A DNA stretch of 64,000 bases from positions 107,327 through 171,326 of the forward strand of contig CAWJYO010000003.1 of assembly GCA_963847085.1 (NCBI GenBank). Direction: 5' to 3'. This DNA is from Ilyomonas sp963847085. GTDB taxonomy: Bacteria; Bacteroidota; Bacteroidia; Chitinophagales; Chitinophagaceae. Of the stretch, positions 10,085 through 20,145 are shown piece by piece; the stretch's first letter is position 1; every line of letters starts with the position of its first letter. The notes beneath the pieces are model-generated. The model made no database searches. It saw only the letters and a program-made list of their open reading frames with translations, and had not been told where the DNA came from. The translations under genes and the position numbers were made by a program.

Positions 10085-12094
10085 ATGTATAAGAAAATCA
10101 CGTTTGTTTTTGCATTGATTTTACTTCTCTCCGCGCATTTGTTTTCGCAGGATTTAAACCAATTGCGCAACCGAATGAGTGGCTCTGGTCCGTCGGGAAA
10201 AGGCAAAAAAGATTCGCTGGTTCACCGCGATCCAAATGCGGATTCCATTACTATTTCTTATCGCTTTTTTGATTCTTCACGCATCCGAACATTAGATTCT
10301 TCCATCAACGATTGGTACACTCGTTTTCCCGTTCCGCCAACTTACAATTACTTAGGCAACTTTGGAAGTGCAGCGCATTCGTTATTATTTAACCTCAATA
10401 TGGAGCCTGGTTTTGATGCAGGATTTCATTCTTTCGACGTTTATAAATATACACTTGCCGGAACGCGCTTTTTTCAAACCACGCGGCCATATACAGACCT
10501 TTCTTATGCCCTTGCCAGCAGTGCCGAACAAATGGTAAACATTCTTCACACACAAAACCGAAAAAACAATTTGAACTTTACGTTTGAATACCGCTTCATC
10601 GGTTCGCCGGGTGCATTCAAAAACCAAAACACAAGCCACAACAATCTTCGCATCAGTTCTTATTATCAGAGCAAAAACAAACGTTATGGTTTGTATTTTA
10701 TTTATTTAAGCAACAAACTAAAAGCATCTGAAAATGGTGGACTGGTGGTAGATTCACAGTTGCAAAATTTGTCTCTGAACAATCCAATTGAAGCCAATAT
10801 TCGTTTGGGAAATAATCTGAGCAATTATAACACAGGCAATATTTTTAATACTGCTGTAAATATTGGAACTTATTATCGGGAGAGCATGTTTTACCTGCGC
10901 CAGTATTACGATTTTGGTCAGAAAGATTCGATTGTTCATGATTCCACGGTTATTCGTTTGTTTTATCCGCGCCTGCGTTTGCAGCATTCCATTTCTTATA
11001 GTTCAAACATCTATGAATATCATGATGATGCTTTGGATTCAACCAGCTATATCAACTATTATCATTATTACGGCGCCAATAATTTAGATACGATTTTGTT
11101 TCAGGATAAATGGCGCGACTTAAACAACGAGTTCAGTATTATTACTTTTCCCGATAAAAAAAATGTTGCGCAGTTTTTACGGCTGAGCGCCAATTTGGAA
11201 TTGATAAAAGGAACGCTGTATAATGCCGGAACCAAGAACTATACTAATATTTATGCGTCGGCTGAGTACAGAAACAGAACGCGAAACCAAAAATGGGATG
11301 TGGAAGCCTTTGGGCGCTTGTATGTAGCGGGCAGCTTTATTGGCAATTATACAGGTTATATTAGTTTGCAAAGGCAACTTTCCAAAAAGTTAGGAGCATT
11401 GCAGGTTGGGTTTCAGAATACCAACAAAAGCCCGACAGAATTCAGTCAAAATATTACTTCTTTTCCTGTCATTCCTCTCGGCAATATTCACAATACCAAC
11501 ATTGCAAAATTGTTTGCGAATATTTACATTCCCGAAGTCAATTTGCGTTTGTACGGAAATTATTATGCTGTTACCAACTACACTTATTTAACCGATTACT
11601 TTACACTCCAACAGCAGGCTTCGCTTTTTAATTATCTGACGGTTGGACTTGAAAAGAAAGTAAAATTGTCAAGGCATTTATTTTGGTACACCGAAGCCAC
11701 TTTTCAGCAATCGGCGGGCAATGCGCCGGTGCATTTACCTCAGATTTATACGAGAAACCGACTTGCTTTTGAAGGCAATTTTTATAAGAACCTGTATTTA
11801 TCAACCGGTATAGAAGTAAGATATTTTACACCTTATAAAGCCGATGGATATACACCGCTGAATGGACAATTTTATTATCAATCCGATTCTACTTTAAGCA
11901 ACCGTCCGGATGTAAACGTGTATTTTAATTTCCGGATTAAGAGTTTCAAAGCGTTCATCCGGTTAGAAAACTTGAATACTTTGGATAAATACAACGGCAG
12001 CTTCGGATTTTTAAATCACAATTTTTCTGCGCCTCATTATCCGCAAAATGCACTTTGGATACGGTTTGGCGTTTGGTGGAGCTTTGTTAATTAG
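10085..12094 (+). CDS. Putative outer-membrane porin (DUF4289 / Porin_10-like)
   Basis: This 669-residue secreted protein has signal peptide MYKKITFVFALILLLSAHLFSQ and a chain rich in aromatic residues and alternating strands, ending in aromatic/hydrophobic residues (IRFGVWWSFVN) as beta-barrels do. The early segments DSITISYRFFDSSRI and NYLGNFGSAAHSL fit the Bacteroidota putative-porin family. Function beyond membership of that family is unknown. The HMA and thioredoxin genes follow on the same strand. Confidence 0.8.
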   Translation: MYKKITFVFALILLLSAHLFSQDLNQLRNRMSGSGPSGKGKKDSLVHRDPNADSITISYRFFDSSRIRTLDSSINDWYTRFPVPPTYNYLGNFGSAAHSLLFNLNMEPGFDAGFHSFDVYKYTLAGTRFFQTTRPYTDLSYALASSAEQMVNILHTQNRKNNLNFTFEYRFIGSPGAFKNQNTSHNNLRISSYYQSKNKRYGLYFIYLSNKLKASENGGLVVDSQLQNLSLNNPIEANIRLGNNLSNYNTGNIFNTAVNIGTYYRESMFYLRQYYDFGQKDSIVHDSTVIRLFYPRLRLQHSISYSSNIYEYHDDALDSTSYINYYHYYGANNLDTILFQDKWRDLNNEFSIITFPDKKNVAQFLRLSANLELIKGTLYNAGTKNYTNIYASAEYRNRTRNQKWDVEAFGRLYVAGSFIGNYTGYISLQRQLSKKLGALQVGFQNTNKSPTEFSQNITSFPVIPLGNIHNTNIAKLFANIYIPEVNLRLYGNYYAVTNYTYLTDYFTLQQQASLFNYLTVGLEKKVKLSRHLFWYTEATFQQSAGNAPVHLPQIYTRNRLAFEGNFYKNLYLSTGIEVRYFTPYKADGYTPLNGQFYYQSDSTLSNRPDVNVYFNFRIKSFKAFIRLENLNTLDKYNGSFGFLNHNFSAPHYPQNALWIRFGVWWSFVN

Positions 12095-12152
12095 ATTATC
12101 TGCTCGTTTTTGGCGCTATTTATTTTTTATTTTTGTTTGATTAACTCAGACT

Positions 12153-12533
12153 ATGAACCGAAAATTTTTATCTGCCATCACAATCATTTCAATGAGTTTG
12201 GTTTTATCAGTAAAAGCAAAAGCGAACGATAAAACCGACACTGTAACCGTTGCCGGCGTTTGCGAAAGCTGCAAAGGCCGTATTGAAAAAGCAGCCAAAC
12301 AAGCCGGTGCATCCACGGCTGAATGGAATGAGAAGAGTAAATTATTAAACGTTTCGTATAATGATTCTGCCACATCGCTGTTAGCAATTGAAAAGAAAAT
12401 TGCATTAGCTGGTTATGACACGCGCGACGTGAAAGCGTCCGTTCAATCGTACAGCAAATTACCTTCCTGCTGCCAATACGATAGAAGCGGTGCAAAAAAT
12501 GACGAAAAAGTTTGTGACGATAAAAAACAATAA
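12153..12533 (+). CDS. Exported HMA-domain (heavy-metal-associated) protein
   Basis: This 126-residue protein begins with a signal peptide (MNRKFLSAITIISMSLVLSV). It contains an HMA fold with AGVCESCKGRIEKAAKQAG; Cys37 and Cys40 form the CxxC metal-binding pair. A second cysteine group lies near the C-terminus (LPSCCQYD) with a single late Cys in KVCDDKKQ. A copper- or other soft-metal-binding periplasmic role is likely (inference). The thioredoxin gene starts 12 bases downstream, so the two are probably co-transcribed and may act on the same cysteines. Confidence 0.82.
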   Translation: MNRKFLSAITIISMSLVLSVKAKANDKTDTVTVAGVCESCKGRIEKAAKQAGASTAEWNEKSKLLNVSYNDSATSLLAIEKKIALAGYDTRDVKASVQSYSKLPSCCQYDRSGAKNDEKVCDDKKQ

Positions 12534-12545
12534 ACCGTTTTACTT

Positions 12546-13016
12546 ATGAAGCTATTAAGTGTTTTTGGTTTTGCCCTTTTTTTATCTCTTTCTTGTTTTG
12601 CACAACCGGAGCCTGGAAATATGGCAAAAGAAATAAAGCTCCCCGACGCCAAAAATCAAATGGTTGCTTTGTCCTCACTCAAAGGAAAAGTAGTGTTGAT
12701 TGATTTTTGGGCAAGTTGGTGCCGACCTTGCCGGCAAACTGTTCCCGGTTTGAAAAAGCTATATTCTCTTTACCATGATAAAGGATTTGAAATTTACGGA
12801 GTTTCGTTAGATGACAATCCTAACGCCTGGCAGCAAGCTGTATCCGATGATCAATCTGCCTGGATTCATGTCAATGATAAAACCGGCAATGTGGCAAATC
12901 AGTGGGTCATTTCTGTTATACCAACTACTTTTTTATTGGACAAAAGCGGAAAGATTGTTGCGGTTGACGAAGATGTAAAGTCGCTCAATAAACTCATACT
13001 TAAGTATTTGAATTGA
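12546..13016 (+). CDS. TlpA/ResA-like periplasmic thioredoxin
   Basis: This 156-residue thiol-disulfide oxidoreductase has signal peptide MKLLSVFGFALFLSLSCFAQ. The active site WCRPC has cysteines at 59 and 62, preceded by VLIDFWAS. The cis-proline lies in VISVIPTTFLLDKSG. The family reduces or isomerises disulfides in exported proteins. It is directly downstream of the HMA protein, which suggests that its client may be the metal-binding cysteines there. Confidence 0.87.
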   Translation: MKLLSVFGFALFLSLSCFAQPEPGNMAKEIKLPDAKNQMVALSSLKGKVVLIDFWASWCRPCRQTVPGLKKLYSLYHDKGFEIYGVSLDDNPNAWQQAVSDDQSAWIHVNDKTGNVANQWVISVIPTTFLLDKSGKIVAVDEDVKSLNKLILKYLN

Positions 13017-13941
13017 ACCTTCGCATTATCACAACCCTTTTTCTTTATTTTCTACTTTCATGCAATACATGACCTTTCTTTCATAAAAATATATATGTTA
13101 AGTTGGAAATAAATTCCATATTTCGGAAGCGAATCATTTAGCTAGGTTTCATAAACACAAGAGCTTTCCTTTTTCCAATATTGAAAATTAAGCAATCCAA
13201 TTCTACGAAGTTCAGTTGGATAATAAAGTACGGGAATTCATGTCTCTATAAATTCTGCTTTCAATATATTTCTTTACAATAATGTTTGTCTAAGGCAAAA
13301 ACAAACCTGGCTCCGTTCAACCCCGGTACTCTTTGTGAGCTTTAGAATATTATTTCGATGGGGCAAATCTCTCAATAGATTTCTTTTCTTTCTACCCACC
13401 TGCAAGTTCCTGACGGAAAGTGTGCCGAATGCTTGGCGCGTGCGGATAACCAATAGAAAGTCTAACCATCATTTATTTCAGAGCCAACCTGGAAAATTAT
13501 TATTGCGCACTTCCAATCAACTCGCTTTTGCCTAAAAACGGCTTTAGTCCTCAATTTATTAATTGTCTCCCGTTATTCTAATTTCTTTCTGCTATAAGCA
13601 GTAAAGTAAAAAATTAGCAGCTTTGTTTAAACTAATATTATTAGTATTTAATTCACTTGAAATGAAAACATAAATTTTAGTTGCAGGCTAAAGTAGTTAG
13701 TTTGTAATTATGATATAGTAATATTATAATCAGTTAATTATATACAACTGCATGTTTTAAAATTGAATAAAACATGGCTTGATATATTCAATTATTAGTT
13801 AGTTTTAAGAGATTATTACTGTAGTTATTATTATTTTAAATCTAACGAATTGGTTTTTAAAATTTTAATTGATTTATTGAATAATTATATTTAAGTAAAA
13901 ATATATGGCATAAATAAAGCGAAAACGAAAATGAAATAAAG
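13017..13941 (+). other. Gene-free AT-rich stretch
   Basis: I find no coding sequence in these 925 bases. The second half (about 13550-13930) is very AT-rich. The only recognisable content is the degenerate half copy of the fold-back repeat at 13370-13500, listed separately, and one CAAAAACAAA motif at 13296. Confidence 0.65.
13370..13500 (+). repeat. Degenerate half copy of the 25950-26258 fold-back element
   Basis: This block matches the right half of the element at 26150-26260 in order: TTTCTACCCACCTGC, GTTCCTGACGGAA, GTGCCGAATGCTTGG, ATAGAAAGTCTAACCATCAT and ATTTCAGAGCCAACCTG. The partner arm is absent, so the copy cannot fold back as the full element does. Confidence 0.75.
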
Positions 13942-14430
13942 CTAAATAAGGTTGTCTGGAGTAAAGCCTAATGGCAATAAAAGAGACGATTTAGGAATAA
14001 TAATAACTGGTCCGCTATTGCCGCACAGAATTAACCGGATGGGATGTTGAACCCGGCTTTCATATTCAGTAAGCACCTGGCGGCAAAAGCCGCATGGAGA
14101 AGCAGGTGCATTGCTTTTGCCTTTGGAATTGATATAAGTAACCGCCATACTAAGAATTGGCACATTTGGGTAAAGCTGTGCTGCGGTGGCTAATAGCGAA
14201 CGTTCGGCACAAATGCCGGTTGGATAACTGGCATTTTCCTGGTTGCTTCCGGTAATAATCTGTTGATTGGAAAGTAAGGCAGCAGCGCCTACGAAGAAAC
14301 CTGAATAGGGAGCATAAGCAATCTTTGCCGCGTTTCGGGCTGAAAGAACTAATTCATAATCGTTTACACTTAGTTCTTTTTCAGAATCGAATACCTGATA
14401 GGTAAAAGTAAATTCGCTTTCTTTCAACAA
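13942..14430 (-). CDS. cdd: Cytidine deaminase
   Basis: This 162-residue enzyme deaminates cytidine and deoxycytidine in pyrimidine salvage. The zinc site is complete: C74-A-E76 in TGICAERSLL, with Cys113 and Cys116 in SPCGFCRQ. The substrate-binding segment YSGFFVGAAAL is present. It lies 4 bases downstream of lepB on the same strand, so the two probably share a transcript. Confidence 0.93.
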   Translation of the reverse strand: MLKESEFTFTYQVFDSEKELSVNDYELVLSARNAAKIAYAPYSGFFVGAAALLSNQQIITGSNQENASYPTGICAERSLLATAAQLYPNVPILSMAVTYINSKGKSNAPASPCGFCRQVLTEYESRVQHPIRLILCGNSGPVIIIPKSSLLLPLGFTPDNLI

Positions 14431-14433
14431 AAA

Positions 14434-15978
14434 CTAATGAATGGGTTTAAAAAAGCGGTTCCAGCGTGGGCCTTTGTCCCAGCTAAACCAGATTAAAGAG
14501 GCTCGGCCAACGACATTCGTTTCAGGCACAAACCCCCAAAAACGACTGTCCTGGCTATTATGGCGATTATCGCCCATCATCCAGTAATAGTTGTATTGAA
14601 ACGTATACTGGTTGGTAGGTTTTCCATTAATTACAAACTGGCCATTGTTTTCCTGGAGTTGATTGTGTTCGTAGGTAGCAATAACACGGCGGTAAATGGC
14701 AATGTTTTTCGCATCTAAGATAACGGTTTGACCTTTTGAAGGAATTTGTACAGGGCCATAATTGTCAGCACTCCAGGGATAATCGGCAATATCAAAAGGA
14801 AATGTTCTTGGATCAACAGAATTGTCAGCGTATAAAGCGATGGATTTGAAATCGGGCTGTTTTTTTATCAATTCAACATCTGCGTTGGATAATGTCATTC
14901 TGTACTTAGATCCCAACAAAGGCATGTATTTCCCATCTTTCTCATAGGTAACATCTTTGCCGCTTTGCGGATCCGTTCCGGTATCAAAATGAAAATTTAA
15001 TTGGTTGGATAGAAAATCTTCTGAAAAAGGAGTTCCGTTAGTTTCAACTACATATTCATTTTGCTGGCCGGCAGCCATATATGCTTTTTGATTATTCACG
15101 AATAAAACGCCATTTTTTACTTGTAAAACATCACCCGGAACACCAACACAACGTTTGATATAGTTGTCAGTTTTGTCCATGGGATGAACAATTACAGCGT
15201 GTTCAGCTCGTAATGCGTCCCGGTTTCCGTTATAATCTCTCCTTAAAACGTCATAATAAGTATTCGCACTTAAATAATCGGGTTCATTAATAATTGTATC
15301 ACCTGCAGGAAAATTGAATACAACAACATCATTTCTTTGAACATTTGTAAATCCTGGCAGTCGTTTGTAGGGAAGTTGAACAATGGTTGTGTAAGAAGGC
15401 GTGGTTTGAGAGAAAGGCATCGTATTGTGTACAAAAGGAAAACTAATCGGCGTTTGCGGAATCCGAGCGCCATAGCTCATTTTACTCACGAATAAAAAGT
15501 CATTTACCAGCAAGGTTTTTTCCATACTGGGAGTGGGGATGGTATAAGCTTCAAAAATAAAACTGCGGATAAGCGTTGCGGCAACAATGGCAAAAACGGC
15601 TGCATCAATCCATTCGCGGGAAGCCGGCTTTTTGTAAAGCTTCATTACTTCCTTGCCTTTATAGCGTTCAGCCTTCGAAAAGCCTAAATAAGGAAAGTAG
15701 ATAAAAGGTAAAAAAACGGTCGCCGCGTGTTGAAAAACATTGAATTTGCCAAAGTGCATTACCCAGATAATAGTAATCCAGATGGTAATAAATTGCCCTG
15801 CAATGGGTATGAACTGAAGCCAGAACCATATCTTTTTGATACCGCATTTTTCAACAATGCACCAGGTATTATAAAAGGGAATGAATGCTTTCCAGGGCTC
15901 GATGCCTGCTTTTTTAAACATTCCATACATTCCAATGTGCCAGCCGAGAGTACCAATGATAAAGATTGCCCAACCCAT
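14434..15978 (-). CDS. lepB: Signal peptidase I with N-terminal membrane domain
   Basis: This 514-residue S26 signal peptidase cleaves signal peptides at the outer face of the inner membrane. The nucleophile Ser is in YTIPTPSMEKTLL, the general-base Lys in YIKRCVGVPGD, and box E is GDNRHNSQDSRFWG followed by FVPETNVVGRA. The first 110 residues form three or four membrane segments (GWAIFIIGTLGWHIGMYGM; WFWLQFIPIAGQFITIWITI) ahead of the usual anchor. There is a long insertion between the Lys motif and box E. Both extensions are common in Bacteroidota LepB. It is upstream of cdd. Confidence 0.93.
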   Translation of the reverse strand: MGWAIFIIGTLGWHIGMYGMFKKAGIEPWKAFIPFYNTWCIVEKCGIKKIWFWLQFIPIAGQFITIWITIIWVMHFGKFNVFQHAATVFLPFIYFPYLGFSKAERYKGKEVMKLYKKPASREWIDAAVFAIVAATLIRSFIFEAYTIPTPSMEKTLLVNDFLFVSKMSYGARIPQTPISFPFVHNTMPFSQTTPSYTTIVQLPYKRLPGFTNVQRNDVVVFNFPAGDTIINEPDYLSANTYYDVLRRDYNGNRDALRAEHAVIVHPMDKTDNYIKRCVGVPGDVLQVKNGVLFVNNQKAYMAAGQQNEYVVETNGTPFSEDFLSNQLNFHFDTGTDPQSGKDVTYEKDGKYMPLLGSKYRMTLSNADVELIKKQPDFKSIALYADNSVDPRTFPFDIADYPWSADNYGPVQIPSKGQTVILDAKNIAIYRRVIATYEHNQLQENNGQFVINGKPTNQYTFQYNYYWMMGDNRHNSQDSRFWGFVPETNVVGRASLIWFSWDKGPRWNRFFKPIH

Positions 15979-16072
15979 ATTTTATTTTTAGAGAAAAACA
16001 AAAGTACCATTCCACATCGGCACACAAAAAACAGAAGTAAAAACTTTTCTTAAACTGTTGTGAACGGTAAAA

Positions 16073-17264
16073 TCAATTTGTTTTTGCCCAATTTTCTATA
16101 ATCATGGCACTGGCGCCGCCGCCGCCATTGCAAATAGCTGCCGCACCAATTTTGCCCTTGTTTTGTTGCAGCACATTGATTAGCGTAACCAAAATGCGCG
16201 CGCCGCTGCAACCCAATGGATGACCGAGAGAAACTGCTCCACCATGAACATTCACTTTGGAGGCATCAATTCCTAACTTTTGTATGTTGACAATGCTTAC
16301 CACCGAGAACGCTTCATTAATTTCAAAATAATCTACATTATGTAAACTTAACCCTACGTTTTGCAAAGCTTTTGGTAAGGCAACCGATGGAGTAGTGGTG
16401 AACCATTCGGGAGCTTGTTCGGCATCAGCATAACTTAAAATAGTTGCTAATAGGTTGTATTCCCAATTCCCTCGCCTTGTCTTCGCTCATCAAAACCAAA
16501 GCTGCTGCCCCATCATTAATGGTACTGGCATTGGCTGCGGTAACAGTACCATCCTTTATAAAAGCCGGTTTCAATTCGGGGATTTTATCAAATTTCACAT
16601 TGTATGGCTCTTCGTCTTTGTCAATTACAATGGCGTCGCCCTTTTTTTGAGGAATGACAACCGGAACAATTTCGGGCAAAAACAAACCTTGCTCAATTGC
16701 ATGTTGGCTTTTTCTATAACTTTCAATTGCGTAATCGTCCTGCTCTTTTCGGCTGATGTTACAGGTTTGGGCACACAATTCGGCAGCATTTCCCATTGGA
16801 TAATCTTTGTAAACATCAGTCAAACCATCTTTTGATAAACCATCCACCAAGCTTACATCACCATACTTATTGCCCCAGCGCTGCTTTGTGGCATAAAAAG
16901 GAACGTTCGACATGCTTTCCATTCCGCCAGCCACAATAATATCTGCATCACCCAGCATAATGCTTTGTGCTGCCGATGCCACGGCTTTCATTCCGCTTGC
17001 GCAAACTTTGTTGACTGTTGTTGCAATTACCGTTTCAGGCAAACCGGCCAACATACTTGCCTGGCGAGCCGGTGCCTGGCCTACATTTGCCTGCAGCACG
17101 CAACCCATAATCACTTCATCAACTAGCAGTGGGGAAATGCGGGCTTTTTCAACGGCAGCTTTTATGGCAATGGCGCCTAATTGCGGAGCAGTAATATCTT
17201 TTAATTTTCCACCAAAACTTCCAATTGGAGTGCGAACAGCCGAAACAATCACTACTTTTTTCAT
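16073..17264 (-). CDS. Acetyl-CoA C-acetyltransferase (thiolase), one frameshift
   Basis: The repaired gene encodes about 396 residues. The acyl-accepting Cys88 is in NKVCASGMKA. The second segment carries NEAF, GHPLGCSGAR and ICNGGGGA, the His and Cys of the thiolase active site. The frame breaks near 16447: removing one A restores IQPIATILSYADAEQAPEWF between the two pieces. The family condenses or cleaves acetoacetyl-CoA. The biosynthetic type is likely from the GGMESMSN segment, but the pathway is not evident from neighbours. Confidence 0.9.
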
Positions 17265-17366
17265 GTAACGAACAATTGTTAGTAAATGACAAAGATAATG
17301 AGTGGAAAATTCGGCAAAAACAAATTAACGAACTAAAAAGGCGTCATTCGATTTTCCTGTGATAAA

Positions 17367-17394
17367 AAAACCACAGCCAAAAAGCTGTGGTTTT
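17367..17394 (-). terminator. Intrinsic terminator of the BON-domain gene
   Basis: An 11-bp stem AAAACCACAGC / GCTGTGGTTTT (17367-17377 with 17384-17394) ends in a T run when read on the minus strand. It lies 25 bases after the BON gene stop. Confidence 0.85.
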
Positions 17395-17418
17395 CAAAAT
17401 CAGAATTTTTGTTTTTGC

Positions 17419-18465
17419 TCAATTTGTTTTGCCAGAACCTGCTTTATCCTGAGTATCGCTATTGTTTTCGGTTGATGAAGAACTGTTGCCAGATGTTGAT
17501 GTGTTACCTGCTGACATGCTTGTTGCAGTACTTCCTACTCCTGAACCAGAGCCATAAGAAGAAGCATTTTGCTGCCCTGCAGTAGAGCCGCTGTGCTGTG
17601 TAACGCCTGTTGTCTTGCTTTCGTAGCTGCCTTTGTTTTCCTGCCAGATTTTCAAATGATTCTGCACATTCGATACGCCGCTAACACTATCGGCAATGTC
17701 TTCGGCAAGGCGCTTTTCGCGTTTCGTTTTCACTTCACCGCTCAGTATTACCTCTGTGCCTTCTACACGTACCGAAATTTCGGAAGCATCCACATCGTGC
17801 GAATCACTTAACCTGTCACTCACATCTTCGCGAATTCTATCTTCAGAACGTTTGTAATCCTTCGGACCTTTTCCTCTGTGCGATGTCATTGGCTCATTAT
17901 TTCCATAGCTACTATTATCGTTGCGACCTGATCTGTAGTCATTTCCCCAATTTTGGTTACGGCCATAATCTTCAAAATTATTGCGTCTTTCATGATCCTG
18001 GCGGCGGTTGAAATCGGTTCCCCATTCTCCTTTGTTCCCGTAGCGATTGTTGTCTCTGTTCATGCCCCTGTCAAAATCCTGTCCATACAGGTTCCGGTTT
18101 CTGTGCTCATTATAATTGTTTTCGTTATTGCTCCAATCGCCGCTGTTGTTCCAATTTTCAAAATCACGATCGTTTTGCGGCCGGTTATAGTCACGGCTGT
18201 CGCGATTTTGCTGATCATTCTCACGGTAAGAATTCTGGCTTCCCCAATTCCAGCCACTGTTTTTTAAATTCCGGTTTCTATCATACGTTCTTTGCCTTTC
18301 AGAATTGTTCCCTTCATTGCTGTACTGATTGTTTCTTTCATAATTGTTATTGCGTTCGTTATCATTATCATAATCACTACGCTGATAATTTTGATTGAAG
18401 CGGTCATCATTTATGTTGTTTCGTTCGTTAGAAAACGAGCTTCGGTTTTGAGAGTTCTGTTCCAT
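17419..18465 (-). CDS. BON-domain protein with long Asn/Arg-rich disordered N-terminus
   Basis: This is a 348-residue protein starting at MEQNSQNRSSFSNER. About 200 residues are low-complexity, dominated by Asn, Arg, Asp and Tyr. They are followed by one BON domain (IREDVSDRLSDSHDVDASE to VSNVQNHLKIWQ), then a Ser/Thr/Gly/Asn-rich tail. There is no signal peptide. BON domains bind membranes or polymers. The NNYERNN-like composition is typical of condensate-forming disordered regions (inference). Similar proteins in Bacteroidota are often stress-related. A strong terminator follows. Confidence 0.8.
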   Translation of the reverse strand: MEQNSQNRSSFSNERNNINDDRFNQNYQRSDYDNDNERNNNYERNNQYSNEGNNSERQRTYDRNRNLKNSGWNWGSQNSYRENDQQNRDSRDYNRPQNDRDFENWNNSGDWSNNENNYNEHRNRNLYGQDFDRGMNRDNNRYGNKGEWGTDFNRRQDHERRNNFEDYGRNQNWGNDYRSGRNDNSSYGNNEPMTSHRGKGPKDYKRSEDRIREDVSDRLSDSHDVDASEISVRVEGTEVILSGEVKTKREKRLAEDIADSVSGVSNVQNHLKIWQENKGSYESKTTGVTQHSGSTAGQQNASSYGSGSGVGSTATSMSAGNTSTSGNSSSSTENNSDTQDKAGSGKTN

Positions 18466-18474
18466 AAAATTCAA

Positions 18475-18803
18475 TTTTAATTTGAATGAATATGGAATAA
18501 ATACAAAAAACTATACCGATAAGCATTGCCATGCATAAAAAGAAAAAGATTCGACAAGTTTTATAGGTTTGTTTTTATCCTAATATATTGGATTAAACGA
18601 ATAAATAAATTACAGAAATGGGCAATGATGGAAAGGATAAAAAAAAGAGCAAAACCAAACGTCTCTATAACTGCCCGATTATTTAATATAAAACAAATGC
18701 AAGAAAAAACGAAACCAACTTAAGCGCCATCACTTAACAATTTATTCAAAAAGAAAGTTGATGACAATTTTGCCTTCCCCAACTATTGACACAAAACAAA
18801 AAA
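18475..18803 (+). other. Gene-free stretch upstream of rnpB 3' end
   Basis: No supported coding sequence is present. A 65-codon reading frame at 18526-18723 has no family features. The BON gene promoter is expected near 18480-18530 on the minus strand, but I see no clear TAnnTTTG box. Confidence 0.5.
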
Positions 18804-19153
18804 CTACAAACCTCGTAAGCCGGATTCTGTTTCTACACTATCATTTATCTGCTCCCAACATTACTATTGAGATGTAGCTGCCTACCCAAATTCATCGAAC
18901 GAGCCGCTCTCAGGCGAATTTTTATGTGGCATTACAGCACCTAAGGTTTACCCGCTTCGCACATTACTGCACAAAGCCGTAAGCTCTTACCTTACGTTTT
19001 CACCCTTATCTCCACAATACTGTGATGACGGTTATTTTCTGTGGCACTTTCTCTTGTCATTCTGCAATGACAGCCGGCGGTTAGCCGGTAGGTTGCTCTG
19101 TGCTGTCCGGACTTTCCTCCCCAACAAGTCGGGGCGATAGCGCGGGTTTGTAG
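18804..19153 (-). ncRNA. rnpB: RNase P RNA component
   Basis: On the minus strand the region starts with CTACAAACCCGCG and carries the universal GGGGAGGAAAGTCCGGAC near the 5' end. It ends with ACAGAATCCGGCTTACG followed by GGTTTGTAG. The first 9 bases pair with the last 9 (CTACAAACC/GGTTTGTAG), forming helix P1 and fixing both ends. Length is about 350 nt, normal for bacterial type A RNase P RNA. RNase P removes 5' leaders from tRNA precursors. Confidence 0.93.
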
Positions 19154-19252
19154 TGCAACGAAGGTACTATTTCAAAAAACTTCACAATCATTTTACCAAC
19201 GGTTAGAAGCCACATGGTTATTCATCTACCTTAGCTGATAAAATTCACCGGC

Positions 19253-20038
19253 TTGTTTAAGGAAATCGTAATTGCATTTCAATCGTACTTCGAAGCGCAT
19301 CGCTTTATTCAAAAGCACAAGCTTTGGAAATGGATCCTTTTGCCGGGTTTGATTTACGCTGTTTTGTTCGCTATTAGCATGATTGTTTTTGGAGAAAGCG
19401 CAAGCCATTTGATTCAATGGATTTTTACGGTTACGCACATCAACAACTGGAAACTGCATCACCAGGGCGGTTTGCTGAATTTCTTTTTTGCTTTTGCCAC
19501 TTTTATATTCTGGCTCATTTTGGTTTTGCTGTATTTTTCCCTTTTCAAATATATCTGGCTGATTGTTGGCTCGCCGGTATTTGCCTATTTAAGTGAAAAA
19601 ACAGAAGCCATTATCGAAAACCGAAGCCTTCCTTTTTCTTTTGCCAGGTTAAGCAGAGATATTTCGCGAAGCATTGCCGTTTCATTTCGCAATATGTTGT
19701 GGCAAACTGTGTATGTTCTCTCGTTATTGGTACTTTCTTTTTTGCCGGTTGCCGGTTGGATAACGCCTGTAATTGCACTTATCATCGAAGCTTATTATTA
19801 TGGCTTTGCCATGTTGTATTATAGCTGCGAACGGCGCGATCTTTCCACCCAGCAAAGTTTTCATTTTATCGGTTCGCATCGTGGTCTTGCCATTGGAAAC
19901 GGTTTTATTTTTTACAGCTTACATCTTGTGCCGATCATTGGTTGGATTTTCGCGCCAGCTTATGCCGTTATCGCTGCAACGGTTAGCATGATAAAAGTTA
20001 GGGAAAATCACAATGTAATGCACCCCATCGGTTCATAA
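19253..20038 (+). CDS. EI24-domain integral membrane protein
   Basis: This 261-residue protein has at least four hydrophobic segments: WILLPGLIYAVLFAISMIV, NFFFAFATFIFWLILVLLY, LSLLVLSFLPVAGWITPVI and FYSLHLVPIIGWIFAPAYAV. The layout and the AFARLSRDI-type loop fit the EI24/CysZ-like family. An in-frame TAG at 19232 rules out the upstream ATG, leaving TTG at 19253 as the start unless a base error hides an ATG. Function is unknown; CysZ members affect sulfate uptake. Confidence 0.72.
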   Translation: MFKEIVIAFQSYFEAHRFIQKHKLWKWILLPGLIYAVLFAISMIVFGESASHLIQWIFTVTHINNWKLHHQGGLLNFFFAFATFIFWLILVLLYFSLFKYIWLIVGSPVFAYLSEKTEAIIENRSLPFSFARLSRDISRSIAVSFRNMLWQTVYVLSLLVLSFLPVAGWITPVIALIIEAYYYGFAMLYYSCERRDLSTQQSFHFIGSHRGLAIGNGFIFYSLHLVPIIGWIFAPAYAVIAATVSMIKVRENHNVMHPIGS

Positions 20039-20145
20039 AACTTATCCAGCATTTGCAAAAAGGATGTTGAAAAAATACCAATTTCTTTACCCTTTTATAA
20101 GGTACTTTGTGCTTTGTTTTAAAGTTTGAAAAACATTGTTCCATT

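Noticed and set aside
17953..18267. Hydrophobic reading frame on the plus strand inside the BON gene
   Set aside because: It is the antisense shadow of the Asn/Arg-rich codons; it has no homology-like pattern and no promoter.
18526..18723. 65-residue gene upstream of rnpB
   Set aside because: Lys-rich translation of AT-rich DNA without motifs or promoter.
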